NCBI GenBank assembly: GCA_035771175.1
Contig: CM069605.1
Coordinates: forward strand, 18,306,288 to 18,370,287
From: Paratinospora sagittata
Lineage: Eukaryota; Streptophyta; Magnoliopsida; Ranunculales; Menispermaceae
DNA: 64,000 bases
Direction: 5' to 3'
The notes beneath the pieces were generated by a model, which was not told where the DNA came from, did not search any database, and saw nothing but the letters and a program-made list of their open reading frames with translations. Positions 9,933 to 22,034 of the stretch are shown here, piece by piece. Position numbers and translations under genes: made by a program. Position 1 is the first letter of the stretch. Each line of letters starts with the position of its first letter.

Positions 9933-11821
9933 TGTTGGCCCAGTTATGTCCAAGAGGGGAGTGAATTGGAGACTTAGACAATTTAAAATTAATTACAATG
10001 GCAAGATTAAAGCGTAGAAAAATAAGCAAGTATGCACAGTCGATTTATAGTAGTTTGGTTACTTGCCTACGTCCACTACCTAACCTCCTCAGTTAGGATT
10101 TTAACCTTATCACTATAGACCTTCTTACGGTGAAAATCAAACCGTTACACATTTTCTCAACTTGCGGGTGTGAGAACAACCGTTACATTGGTCAGCTTCA
10201 AGGCGTGAGACCAACCTATCTCAACTTACGGGTGTGTGAACTACCGTTTCTTCATTGACAGAAGAATATCAACTCAGTAGTTTATGTAACTACTGTTACA
10301 ACGTTGATACAGTATACAAGATATGAAATTGAGTACAATTGTATCCTATGAACTATCTCTCAAATTACTCTTTCAGCAAAAATGATATAAGTTAAAACAG
10401 GGCTAAACGTTTGAGTGAAAACAGTTCAAAACTTCAAATAAATTTTCAGATAAAGATAAAATGTTAGCTCAGTATGAAATCCTTTTGAATACGTAAAGTC
10501 TCAAAGAAAACTACTGTGAAAACAAATCGACTAAAATGTTTTCTTGACCAGATGAAAATTCGACTAACTTTCAAAAAGTGTTTTAGCTCAGAGAATTTTC
10601 GATGCTTAACAAATTGTTAAGTGTCTGTATTTATAAACTTGTAGAGATGAAGTTGTTGTTCATTTGAATTTGAATTTCAAATATGAACGTTTACTCACAA
10701 CTGCTAGAATATACCACAAAAATGACAACTGCACAATTCATGAATATTCTATTTTTCTCCAGATACACGAATAAGGGAAAGTTTAGAAGACGTGGTTCGT
10801 GATTTAGAGAATATCTCTTACAAATACAAAAAATTAATTTTGTACGAAAAGTTGTTCTGAAAAGGTGGCGAAAAATACGTACATGTCAGAATAGTAAAAA
10901 TATCATTTCTGTCATTTTGTTCCTTTGAGGGCGCTCATAGAACATCAGCGTCCTACTGAACAATGAAGTGAGGGCGCTACTAAGTAGTAAAGGTCCTGAC
11001 TTGCTTTGACAATTAAATGACTTAAAGCATGAGGGCTCTACTTCGTAGTAAGCGTCCTGCTTTGTTTTAAAACTCAAAACATATGAGGGCGCTACTCAAG
11101 AGTAAGCGTCCTGACCAATTAAAAGCAGTTTTAAAACAATGTTTAAGAGCGTTGATGGGTAGTAAGTGTCCTAAAAGTTATTTAAGTTGATTCTATAGAT
11201 GAGGGCGCTCCTACACAAGTAGCGTCCTGATAATTCATTCAATTTATAACTTATCAGCGTCCTTAAAGATAGAAATCGCTTAAATATAAAAAGATCTTTC
11301 AGTGAGCTAAAACTAAGTTAGCGTCTTGACATTCTCAAAGGTTGATAAAATAAAGGTCACTACTAACGAGTAAGCGTCTTTATTAAATAGTTCAACTCAA
11401 CCTTGAGCGTCCTAACATTTTATTAGCGTCCTGACTCGTCAAGTCCAGGGGCGCTGCTAAAACATTAGCGTCCTGAAAGACTTTATAAAAGCGATTTTTT
11501 ATTTTCCCAATTAAAACTAGATAAATCATCATTGTTTCTTTTAATCAAAACAAATACTTTAGAAATCATAAGGTACGATTAAAATGTTACCATCAAAATA
11601 TGCAAACGATAAAAATCTTGCTAAGAGTAAGAGGATAGACTTTACATTTTAAGTACTGACAAACTCGAGACTTTACTTTGATGTTCAATAGGCTTGTGAT
11701 CACAATTCCTTGATCTTGATTCTTGATAAATCTGAAACACATGACAAGATCATTAGATAAACCAACTAGAGATATTTTGAATAATCAAAACATTCATGTC
11801 ATTAGGTTCATTGAGATAACA
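9933..11821 (-). mobile_element. Inverted solo LTR (1889 bp) of the same family
   Basis: On the minus strand this starts TGTTATCTCAATG (at 11821) and ends GGGCCAACA (at 9933), complete from end to end. Its flanks are ACCTA (9928-9932) and ACCTG (11822-11826), a 5-bp duplication with one mismatch. It sits 8 bp before the end of another LTR of its own family in the opposite orientation, making an almost spacer-free 1.9-kb inverted repeat. It contains its own palindrome array (about 10920-11480) and reverse-strand TATA region near 10630. No internal domain accompanies it, hence solo. Confidence 0.85.
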
Positions 11822-11839
11822 ACCTGGGCCAACACCTCC

Positions 11840-13373
11840 TCACTCGGTTGATACGAGGAACATGATACCCTGACTGGGGTGTTGTAAAACCAGTTCTATA
11901 GTTAGTGGTCTAAAGAAAGTAATTGATGGGATGGGATTCTCATCATGGCTAAAGTGAAAACTTAAATAAATACTAAAGAATCAGGCCCAAGGTATGTTAT
12001 TAACTAGTGTGCTTGATACTAGGAGAATTCATGAGGGACACTGTGTATGGGCTCAGACGTTCTGACTTGTCTCCTTTGTATTATCACTGCAATTTTATTA
12101 TGATAGTGTTAAATTGACATATTGGGCATGCATTACTAAGGTATTCTGATTATTGTTTCAACATCATACAAAATTATGATTCTTTTATGTATTTTATTTG
12201 TTTATTTAATTCTCATAATTGGAAAACAGTAAATGATGATTTTCTCTATATGATATTGAGAAATTAACCTGTTTATTGGCATAAATTCTGAGACTTGGAG
12301 AATTTAGGACAATACCAACCATAGATTGAGAAAAAAATATAATAATAAAAATATGGATATAGAATCCAAAATTTGAGGTACTAGTAGAAAAGGAAAAAAT
12401 ACCTAGAATCATCTTTCATAAATTAAAAGTAGAAATACAATTCAACAAGGAAGACTTTACCAAATCTATAATTTCCCCTTCCCTCCCCCAGTGAGTGGTT
12501 TTGGAAATGGTAGTTACTTGCGAGCCACGTAGATTTTTAGGTTCACCCTTCTTTTCATATTATCATTTTTCAGACCTGGTGATTGAGATTTAGGAGGGTA
12601 AGGGCCAACCGCTTAAGACAGAGGCACTGGGCGACTTTTACTACTGCTATCAAGGTGAGGAGCAGCCAGTTGTTGTTGCCGACTACGTCGATCCACCGCT
12701 TGGGGAGTAGCGAGTAGCATTTTGACTTCTCTTTTTGGGTATAGATCTCTTTCGATTTTTTTTGTAACTATGGTGCCCTAGTATTAGCTTTCTCTTTTGC
12801 CACAATAGGACCGTAACACTGAACTTGATCTTAATTATGATACCCTATTTGTATAACTACTTTAGATTTTGTTGCTTATGATTCTTAGTTTATAATTACA
12901 CCCTTGATTGGTGATATAGCATGGTGGCATGTTAGGTTTGTTGTATGTGGATGTGGATGTGGATGTGGATGCACGAACAACGCCGTCCGTGACATGGGAG
13001 GTTTTTCCTCCCCTAATAAAAGTGGAAGCGGGACCATGGTTGTTGGTTTGCATGGTCCTTATCTGGGCCCCTTATGTCCCTTGCCGTTGTGGTCGCCTTC
13101 TTGGCCCTATAAAGGGGTCTCAGCTTCCTCTAGCCCCAGTGCCAACATCCTCTCACCCTGTGTCAACACTTCAAAAAAAAAAGAACATGTTTTTTTAGGA
13201 AGAGCCATAAGGTTTCACCTTCTCTTCTTCAAGCCCTAAAATTCAAGTGTACAATTCACCCAAAGAAAATAATAATAATAAACCCTAATTTCACCACTGA
13301 AAGCTTTTGATAATAAATCTATTTAACAAAAGCGAATTATATTGTAGATTCTACAGTTCCATCTTGTAATAAA
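11840..13373. other. Intergenic repeat-derived stretch with promoter-like segment
   Basis: No supported gene. The frames open at 12904-13239 come from a GGATGT hexamer run (about 12946-12968) and GC-richer sequence, not from a protein family I recognise. A TATA-like CCCTATAAAGGGG at about 13106 suggests an LTR promoter of an old Ty3 or copia element. The left part continues the sequence that precedes 5332. Confidence 0.35.
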
Positions 13374-13659
13374 TGTTGGCATGTTGACCCTCGCCCTTGC
13401 ATGTTTTGATGGTTGCAAACAACAGTCTTTGTTTACTGATCACTTTGACTAAATGGTTTCAGTACTTAAATGATCAAATCTCAAGAATCAACCGAAAAGT
13501 CAAAGTCAAAGCTCGAAGTGAATCAAAGCACGAAGACTATATTGTAAAATCATTTTGCTAATTGTTTAGATTCCATAGGGCTGTAAAGTACTTTTCATTT
13601 GCGTCAGCCAAAGTTATGCACACGTTTAAAATGTTTTTCAAAATCATATTTGTTTTGAT
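13374..13659 (+). mobile_element. 5' piece of an older Sirevirus-like LTR (outer host of nested insertions)
   Basis: It begins TGTTGGCATGTTGACCC and contains 'ttttgatggttgcaaacaac', the same opening phrase as the solo LTR that interrupts it (13660, 'ttttgatgattgcaaacaac'). It is cut at the TTGAT target site. Continuations are at 15969-16519 and, by inference, at 21985-22034, 23962 to about 24150, 29846-29929 and 31880-32052. Confidence 0.6.
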
Positions 13660-15963
13660 TGTTGATGTAACTACTCTCACTCAGTTTTGTTTTGATGATT
13701 GCAAACAACATACCTGTGTTTCTCTTTGATGTAGTTGTTTCAGTGCTAACTAGTTATATTTAATGGATTCAACTGCACTGTCAAAACATGTCGAAGGAAC
13801 AATACTTGACAAAGATTCGAGAGCTTCATGGTTGTATTACTTTACTAGAATCTTAGTGTTGTAGAGCAGTAGTTACTTATTCCAAGCACACATGATTTGC
13901 ATCTTTACAAAAATCATTCATATAGTTTAATACACTCGTGCATATACATTATTATATGATTAATCATGTATGCACATATTTTAATTCGATAATTATGCTA
14001 TCACTTAGTCATAATTATTTATCATACATATAATGATTAGTGTTTAACATGCATCTATATTGTCAACTTTGCATGGTTTTATCGTCTCAAATGTTTTGTA
14101 CTTATTGCTTTTATCATTGGCTTAATCGATTAAATTGCTCATGTTTTAATTGTGTTAATTATACCTTAATCCTGTTAAAACTGTTTTAAAATGTTTTTAA
14201 AATGTTAATCTATGTTTTTGACAATCTCTTAAACTCAAAATGATCAAAAATCAAGTCTATTTCACTTGTCAGTGAAGGAACACGCTCTTATAGTGAGGAA
14301 TGTGCTTCTGAGCTTTTTTCCGAGACTCCGTGAATTTTTTATCAGGGTTAAGGAACGCGCTCCTATGGCATTTTTCGAGAATTAGATTTTTCTGATCAAG
14401 GAAAAGGAAAGCGCTCTTGTTGCCAACGGCAAAATGAGAATATTTTTAAGAGTCAATGGTTCTTGTTGATGGAACCCATTCCTATGCCCAACAGATATTT
14501 TAAGGAACGTGCCCCTTAAGTAAGGAACGTGCTCTTTGATTGGAAGAAAATCTAAAACTTTTCATATTTCAAACCAGAAATGCGCTGCTGTGTTAAGGAA
14601 TGCATTATTGTGCCTTGGTGTGGTGTTTTCTATAGATACCATACTTACTCATTTGTAAAGCAATTTTTGCAAAATCAAGAAAACTTGTGTGATTTTTTCT
14701 ACATCATTTATACTCATCCTGAAAAAGTTCTTGAGCCATTTAATCCTTCATTCAAAGCAAAAGTTCACTACATTTGAGTTTTCAATTCAATCTTTTGAAG
14801 AGTTCTCCTAACCATTCCAAAATCTTTGAGAAACTAGAAAAGAGTTCTAGAGTGTTTGATCAAGGTGTTCTTAAGTGTTTTTCATCTTATTCTTGTTGAT
14901 CTTGATCATTCTTGGAAGAGAAACCTCTCAACCACATACACCTTGGAGAATCGACGATCTTCATCTTACTTAAGTTGGGTAACTTCTTTTTTCGATTCTA
15001 GTGTTTGTGTATTGAGGAGAACTGTTTTTATTGTTTGTTTCAACATATTATCAAAACCATTTTTCTCTAGTGTGTGAAACCATACTTATGTTTTCATCTT
15101 ATATTATCTTGATAGTGGTTTCATGTGGTTTGATTAACATCGATTCTTGTGCTTAAAACATGTATTGTTTGAATCGATTATTTTGATCATAACTTGCGTA
15201 TATTGATTCACATGCTTGAACATTGATTATTTTGAATTAATAAGTTTTGATTGATAACTTGCATATTGATTCTTGTACTTCATTAATCATACTTAGAATC
15301 AATATTTAGAAATACATGTATGCATAAGATTCTTGAACTTGCATAAATATACTTTGAATCGATTGCATGTATTTTTGAGAAACTATTTCAACATTGTACT
15401 TCATTTAGAATCATAGTGGTTGGAATAGCGCTTGTTAACTCATTCAAGATTGTAAGCTTAAATTATTGAGAATTTTGTTATTCACTTCTTTATATCTTTG
15501 TAATCTCGATGTATTGTTGGCTTGGTTATGTCAACTGGGATATTACCTTGTTTGTACGACACGTAACCACGCCCGTAAGTTGGTTGCAAGTTGTGGCTTA
15601 CTAGCCAAGCCCTAGTTTAGGCTAGATTGTGGCTTTCTAACCAAGCCCTCGTTTAGGTTAGCATTGTAGTGGATTTCTAACCAGGCCCTGGTGTTGGTTA
15701 GTGTAAACAGCTTCTAATCCGCCCGCAAGTTATTAGCCAATAGTCGATTGGGAAATCCTGATCGGTAAGATTGGGTAGTGACGTAGGTTCAAGGGGAACC
15801 GAACCACTCTAAATCATTTGTGTTAATTTATTTTCCTGCACTTGCTATTTGGATTGTTACCATCTGTGCATATTACTTGTTTAATTAAAATATTAGAAAG
15901 GTAATGCGAAAATCAACCAAGTCCAATTCACCCCCCCTTCTGGACTGTAATATTGGGCCAACA
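13660..15963 (+). mobile_element. Solo LTR, Sirevirus-like family B (2304 bp)
   Basis: Starts TGTTGATGTAACTAC, ends GGGCCAACA, and is flanked by perfect TTGAT duplications at 13655-13659 and 15964-15968. Internal landmarks in order: an array with the core GGAACGCGCTCC (about 14270-14560), a TATA-like segment near 14630, three or four ~45-bp repeats with 'aaccaagccct.gtttaggtta' (15590-15720), and AATTCACCCCCCC close to the 3' end. No coding region; the 65- and 73-codon frames inside it are chance. Confidence 0.88.
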
Positions 15964-15968
15964 TTGAT

Positions 15969-16519
15969 AAGTCGACCGATTTCATAAAAGTTAAATTATT
16001 GCATCTTTGATCAAAATGATTTTGATTTAAGTTTTGATCTAAAAAGTATTTCAATTACATTGTTTCAAAGTTCATTCAATTATATTTAATAATGGTTTAT
16101 CATGAAAACATGTTTTGAACTTGAGTTATGGAAAAAAAAAGAAGTAAAGTTTCTGCACACTGGACAGGCAAAAACACGTTTCTACTTGCCTTAAGTGAAT
16201 TTTTCACTTAATCATGCAGAAACGCATTTCCACATGAAATTCTAGAGAACAAGTTTATGTAGGCAAAAAGGAAAAACGCGTTTCCTAGTTTCAAACAGAA
16301 ACTGTGTTCACAAGCAGAAACGCATTTTCAGGTGAGAAATAAAACGATGTATTTTTACTATTTTTAGATAGAAACATGATTCTTACTTTTTCAAATGTAT
16401 TTTTCTATAAATGTGTGCCTTAGCTCATTATGAGCAACCCTTAGAAAATTTTTAAAAGAAAGAAACGTGTGTTCTAAGTTAGTCCTCCACATATTTTAAA
16501 AGAAAACAAGTTTCAAATG
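15969..16519 (+). mobile_element. Continuation of the outer LTR with GAAACGCGTTTC palindromes
   Basis: Resumes directly after the TTGAT duplication. Between 16160 and 16340 there are five or six copies of a core related to GAAACGCGTTTCC, some perfectly palindromic, followed by TTTCTATAAATGTG (about 16411), a TATA box. It ends at AAATG, the target site of the 16520-21979 insertion. It therefore represents the promoter half of a third Sirevirus-like LTR subfamily. Confidence 0.6.
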
Positions 16520-19190
16520 TGTCACAACCCATGACCAATGACGTCATGACCGGCAGCCTCTCTCAATACACCCAATATCCTATCAGCCTCATCTAACAAC
16601 CTAATAAACGCATAATTCCATATCTACCATCAAAACATAGACATAATTAAACAACATTAATAATACATCTTCCAAAATACCAAATATAAAATTCCTTAAA
16701 GTCCAAAATATACAAAACCATACCTAACCATAAATACATTTCATCTATGTATTAAGTATATACATTAGGTGTTATTAAGTACATAATACCAAAATACAAG
16801 AATGTACTAAACACCTACATCACCAAAACTCAGGAAGCTCTGCGCAGCTAGGCCTTCCCTTTCCCTTTCTTATCAGAACCTGAAATGATAAGAATGAGAA
16901 GTGAGCTACAACAAGCTCAGTGAATATTTTTTACAATTGGCAATATACATGCATTTAGATAAAACATGGAGAAAGCTCATCAAAGCAATTTAAATAACAT
17001 GGTGATATACAAGATCATATACATGCTAAACATAATGCATCATGACAATATTCAAGACAATGCATTTCATTTTCCAAACATGTCATTTGCAATCCTAGAT
17101 ACCTGCTGAGTAAGAAGCAATAGCAATACAAGGGCCAGAGTTCGCGACATCCAGTGCCCGATTGAACACCTACTCGTATTCTATTAGGATTCCTGGGGTT
17201 GTGTAGCCCATAGGATCTGCCTACCAAGACAAGTATCATGCCTAACCGATTCTATCTGCACAAGCCATAAAACCCTCTGCAAGGTCCACTACTAGGGATC
17301 ACCATCTAGCCCAATGGAATTCCATACTAGGAGATCCACCCAATTGCTAACCTAACTAGACTATGTTCAAATCCATTTTCATGAATAAAAAAAAAAACTC
17401 ACTTAATCTATACTTATGTTTTATTTTATGGGTATAAATCAATGAATGAAAACTCTAGAGGATTGAAATCATTATGTTTTATTTTATGGGTTTCAAAAGA
17501 TTGTGTTTTTTATTTAAATAATGAATTTATAAATCATGAATCATATCCCAATCAAACCCCTCTCTCGAGTGTAATTTGAAAATCTATACTTAACCTATTA
17601 ATTCCCTCTCTCGAGTGTAAACCAACAAATCAAGTATGTCTTCAGATTTGTGATTCATATTATCTGATTTCAAAGGTTTTCGTAGGTCTCTCAACTCAAT
17701 ACTACTAACTTAGGTCACAAATTCTCAAATCCAATTTGATAACACCTCTCTCGAGTGTAAGAAATCAAATCTAACTACATTCAACTAGTGGTCAACAAAT
17801 TGAAGGCATTAAGCATATGAATTTGCAAATAAATTCAGAAACTAATTCAATAACACAAAAATAAACATTAACTCATAAAATCAAACACAATTCATTCAAA
17901 CTTCTAGATCAAGAATTTAGCTTATATTCATGTTCATGGAAAGAAGATGAAAATGAAATAAAACAATGGAGGAAAACATTACAAGATACAAGAAATTGAA
18001 ATCAAAGGTTTGAATCCCCCTTTCGACAGTGGATTAATCTTCTTCTTCTCTTGGTCCCTTCATGCCTCCAATCCCAAAGTTTTTTCTCCTCTTGCTCTCT
18101 TGCCTCATTTTTCACACCCTAAACCTCATTCTTATCCTTCATAATGATCCATTAAACCCTAAACATGAATTTCACACTTTAGTGGGTCAAAAGATCAAAA
18201 TGGGCATGAAAACTCACATAAAAAACTCAATCCTACAACTCTGCGAACACCGGCGTCGCAACGCCCACACACTGTCCACCACCACCATCTCTTCTACATT
18301 TGGGCGCCACGGCGCCCAATCTCGGGTTCAGTGGTGGTGAGTTGTGGACTTAACCGATTTTTTCACTTTTTTGCACATGATCTTGACTTTTTACACACCA
18401 TTTGAACCTTGTTTCAACCCACTTTTAAGCTCTTTATTTACCCACAAAACAAAGCATAAACAGATGTAAATTCTATGCAATTAATCAAAGTATTAACTAA
18501 AATGAAATGTACTCAAAACATGTGACTTCTATGATATTAACATGTATCACAAAGTCATTTATTCATGATAAAAACCTACAATAAAACCTAAATACATCTA
18601 AAACAACTAAGTATACTAATCATGTAAAAACACCCAAAAACTAACTAAATGAACCTAAAAATCAAACAAATTAACATGCAAACTAACTACTAAAAACTCA
18701 ACATATCAGGGTTTCACCATCTATAGGTTCCCAACAACACCTAAACTCACGTATCTAACATGCAAGGTCTAACTCATAAAAGTGTTCTTCCACCACCCCT
18801 TCAAATCCAATATTTCAGTGTGGAAAACACTCTATGGAAGTAGATCTAGGTCTAGGAAAGTCATTTCTACCATTAACAAGCTCAAAAGAGCTCATGCAAG
18901 CAAAACCCAGGTTTGGAACGCTTCCAAACCCTTGCTCATGGCATTCCATAGATCAAAATGGAGCTCATATGCATAAACCAAAGAGATTTTAGGAAGAAAG
19001 AAGGCGAATCATGCATACCTTAGGAGAAAATCAAGCAAGAGCACACCAAACCCTAGATTTCTTCTTCTCTCCTCTTCTCTTCCTTTTTTCCTTCCTTTCA
19101 AATCCAAAATGAGCAAATGAGTCGTGCAAGTGGTTTTATAAAAGCCAAAATACAAGTTGGGCCTAAACTTATACAAGTTGGGGTTGCTCA
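16520..19190 (-). mobile_element. TGTCACGACCC-type LTR, copy 1 (family C, minus strand)
   Basis: Collinear with 26984-29845: TGTCACAACCC, GACGTCATGACC, 'acacctacatcacc', the CTTTCCCTTTCTTATC segment, 'gtgagctacaacaagctcagtgaat', and at the other end 'cttttataaaagcc'-like TATA sequence (about 19130) next to a purine-rich leader. Three blocks of 'ccctctctcgagtgtaa' (17560-17760) are peculiar to this copy. TG start and TG...GTGACA logic suggest a Ty3-type LTR; no ORF of note. Confidence 0.6.
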
Positions 19191-19339
19191 TAGTTTCCTT
19201 CTTGGTTCCCAAAGATTTCTTCCTCTGTGACTCATTGATGATTGGGTTTTTCATTATTTGGGTTAGTGTTCATTTCAATACTCTGACTTGCTTCTTTATT
19301 TGTCGCTTCCCTGGTAGGAATCTTGCACCGGCTCTTTCG

Positions 19340-20250
19340 TCGACTACACTATGTGTCATCACTACCCCTTCCGTTATTTTCCCCTGAAGTGGCGCCAAAT
19401 AATTCCTCATCGGTCACCCCTCCTTTTGTGTTGAAAGTTTTGGAATAAGAGGATAGTGCAACATTTTTAGTAATCGGTACAGATGATTCATCAAAGGTAT
19501 TAATGTTTTCGTCGATTAGTATCTTCATGATTAAAGCTCCATAGCCGAGGTATTCTCTTTTTGTAGGGTTTTGGGTTATTCTTGCCATTTGCTGGACGAT
19601 GATGTGAGGTAAAGAGATGGAAATTTCCTTGTCTAAGTAGTATAGGACAAAGAGTTAAGCTCTTACTACTCACCACTTCAGGCAAGATGTATCAACCACA
19701 ACCTTCCCAAGGCCTGCAAGTGTTAGTATTAAGATATTATTTTGGATGCGAGCGTATGTCTTTTTGGTGTACGCATTCAAGGTGAGGGAGTTGAATAGCT
19801 TTTACTTTGATTTAGCAATCTCTACAATAGTCTGGGGTTCATGTGGATCGACGATCTTGTTTCCAATTGGAATTTTCATTAGTCGAGAAATAGTCTCAAC
19901 GCTAATAGAAATTTTTACTCCCTTGATCAATGTCTCCAAGACAAGGCTGATTCCTTCCTCTTGAGTCCCACAACATTCATGTTGTCGTAGAACCCCCTTG
20001 CCAAGCTAAGGGAGACAAAACCCTCAACATTAGTTATGTTCAGCCACCCCAACTTTGCAAGTTTGTTGTGAAAGAAAGGACGGAAGCGAGGATTCTTCAT
20101 GCCGATATTCTTCATTAACACAACTCTCCGTTTGTAAAGTTCTGTAAGTCTTGTGGAAACTTGTTCCCAACTACTGGAAGTCGTTTATTCACTAGAGGCC
20201 ATTATCTTGCTGAAAGGAAGATAAAACTTGTGAAGTACAAAAAAATATAC
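19340..20250 (-). pseudogene. Decayed 'putative plant transposon protein' ORF (PF20167-like)
   Basis: Minus-strand fragments in several frames match the order of the better copy at 35873-37275: FHNKLAKLGWLNITNVEGF (about 20060) parallels LRALKWLNVLKMEGY, and YGALIMKIL (about 19530) parallels YGALLMKIL. At least four frame breaks or stops interrupt it. This protein type is found in non-autonomous plant LTR elements; its biochemical role is not established. Family assignment rests on pattern memory. Confidence 0.55.
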
Positions 20251-20350
20251 TCCTGAAATTTTTAAGGTTTATGCCTTGTCCGTTGGACAATAATTTATAT
20301 TTTCCTCTTGATTTATGCCAGCATTTCATATAAAATTTTTCATTAGCAAC

Positions 20351-20445
<95 letters not shown>

Positions 20446-20475
20446 TATATATACATAGATATATAGATATATATA

Positions 20476-20514
<39 letters not shown>

Positions 20515-20545
20515 AAGATATATATATATATATATATCTAATATA
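20351..20545. repeat. (TA)n tract, about 195 bp, imperfect in its second half
   Basis: Pure TA from about 20355 to 20443, then TA interrupted by short breaks such as 'tcttatatatacatagat' and 'ctaa'. Its translation gives a spurious Tyr-Ile repeat frame. Confidence 0.95.
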
Positions 20546-20610
20546 AATTTTTCTTCTCCTAAGTGGTGGATTTGGGCGGGCCGTGGACCTTTCACTTTGA
20601 TACCATTAAA

Positions 20611-21979
20611 TGTCACACCTCGCCCGGACACGCCTAAACTGGAGAAACACTTACAGGTGGGGCGCAAATGCATTATAACAGTTACCGAGTGCGCAAGTAC
20701 ACAATAAAGTACAAATCTGATTTCATTAATTTCATAATGTATTTTTGTACAAAATGTAATTGAGGGAACATCCTCCCAAAATCTCCCTAATAAATAAGCA
20801 AGGGATACAAAATGAGGGCCCAAACACCTCCACCCAATCCACCCTAGACTCTTGTAAAAATGGTTAACAGGGGTGAACTTTTGCCAAATAGGTAAAATAG
20901 TTTGTGAATATGACAATTAATAAAGAAGACTTCATAATCAAACATCACATATACACAACATAGCATCATAAACAGTACAACGTGACTTAACAAAAATGTA
21001 TGCATGATACCGGCTCATAATGGTTCTGTGATCGTTCATCGCCCTGGGTTCACGTACACATGTCCATCCCCATGTAATCTTGGGTTCACATTGTACATAC
21101 CTCCCCAGGGGAAACATTGATAATAGTGAGCACTGCTCCAATAATTATTCCATAGATCACAAACCGCTTACGTCCCTAGGTGGTTCTTATTTCATGTATG
21201 ATGACTATGCATGTGCAGGTCCGGTCTTTACTAATATTAGACAGGATTTATCAATGTCTGGTGATGCTTATCAAGGTCGGCATCACCACGTGCATTGTTA
21301 GGATGTCTAGTATCACTTATACAAGCAGATAGCTTTCAAATAAAACCAACCAGACCAGTCTCTAGGTCGAGAGGTGGGAACACAAGGTCCCGCTTAAATA
21401 CCAAATCTTCTAAAGCAACAAGCTACCTCCCGTTAACTATTTGAAGTTACTGAGGACAAGACTAAGTTCGGTTGAGTCGAATTGACCACTAATCCGGTGT
21501 AGTAACAATACATAGACACCAAATATTAAGGCATAACTATGACATGTATGAACATTATATGCAATAATGCAGTGTAAATGAATAATAGACATAATGATAA
21601 ATGAATGAAAACTTTAATAAAATTCATAAGACACGCAAACCTATGTTTCATTCCCCACCTTCAAATAAAACTTCTTTCCAAAACTGGTGCTTCATCCCGA
21701 GCAAAACCGCTTCGTACCGCAAAGAGAGTCTCACAAAGAAGAGAGAGAAAATCACAATAAGAGTGATGGAAACCAACCAAGGATAAAAAGAGAGAAAACT
21801 GAGTTGTGGTGTGAAAATGAGGGGGGTCATTTTATAGAAAAAGACATGCCCGAAGGTTGGGGCTTTTCGTCCAAAGGTTCAGGCTTTTGCTTGATGGTTC
21901 CGACTTCTTCTTTTTTTTGTAATCCAGGGGTATTACATACGTGCCAAGATGATGTCAGCCTGGGGTGCAGGGCATTACA
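20611..21979. mobile_element. LTR-like unit beginning TGTCACACCTCGCCC
   Basis: Starts TGTCACACCTCGCCC, a common start of plant Ty3-type or related LTRs, and ends in a GC-rich GGGGTGCAGGGCATTACA. The interior has no ORF family. The 5 bases before 20611 (TTAAA) do not match those after 21979, so it probably belongs to the larger AAATG-bounded insertion rather than being independent. Confidence 0.4.
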
Positions 21980-22034
21980 AAATGAGAGCTTGAGTTATTG
22001 TTGATTTTCCATTTTAAGAACAAAAGCTTTCAAG

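Larger units (their letters stand above)
5332..11834 (+). mobile_element. Non-autonomous Sirevirus-like LTR retrotransposon with nested solo LTR
   Basis: The whole insertion is bounded by perfect 5-bp duplications CCTCC at 5327-5331 and 11835-11839. It comprises a 5' LTR reduced to its first ~388 bp (5332-5719), an interior of about 2.3 kb with a broken reading frame (5720-8022), a polypurine-like AAAGGGTGAAAT just before 8023, and a 3' LTR (8023-9932 plus 11827-11834, 1918 bp). That LTR is split by an inverted solo LTR (9933-11821). No protease, integrase, RT or RNase H motif is present, so it would have depended on another element. LTR ends TGTTATCTC and GGGCCAACA, and a run of C near the 3' end, resemble SIRE/Maximus copia LTRs. 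Confidence 0.8.
16520..21979. mobile_element. Composite insertion bounded by AAATG duplications
   Basis: The left end starts TGTCACAACCC; the right end finishes GGGCATTACA. AAATG precedes (16515-16519) and follows (21980-21984) the insertion, and the outer sequence reads plausibly across the gap. Inside are a TGTCACGACCC-type LTR on the minus strand (16520 to about 19190), a broken plant-transposon-protein ORF (19340-20250), a long TA tract, and a second LTR-like unit (20611-21979). The interior is rearranged, so either one non-autonomous element or two nested ones would fit. Confidence 0.5.

Noticed and set aside
12904..13239. Overlapping open frames with a CGCGCGC-type peptide repeat
   Set aside because: Generated by a GGATGT hexamer run; both frames are open only because the region is GC-richer and short. 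No family resemblance.
14580..15077. Two short + strand frames of 65 and 73 codons
   Set aside because: They lie within a solo LTR with defined ends and duplications, and are not conserved in the sister LTR at 32757.
20326..20916. 196-codon minus-strand frame
   Set aside because: Its C-terminal half is a Tyr-Ile repeat produced by the TA microsatellite, and the N-terminal half lies in an LTR-like unit with no protein homology I can recognise.
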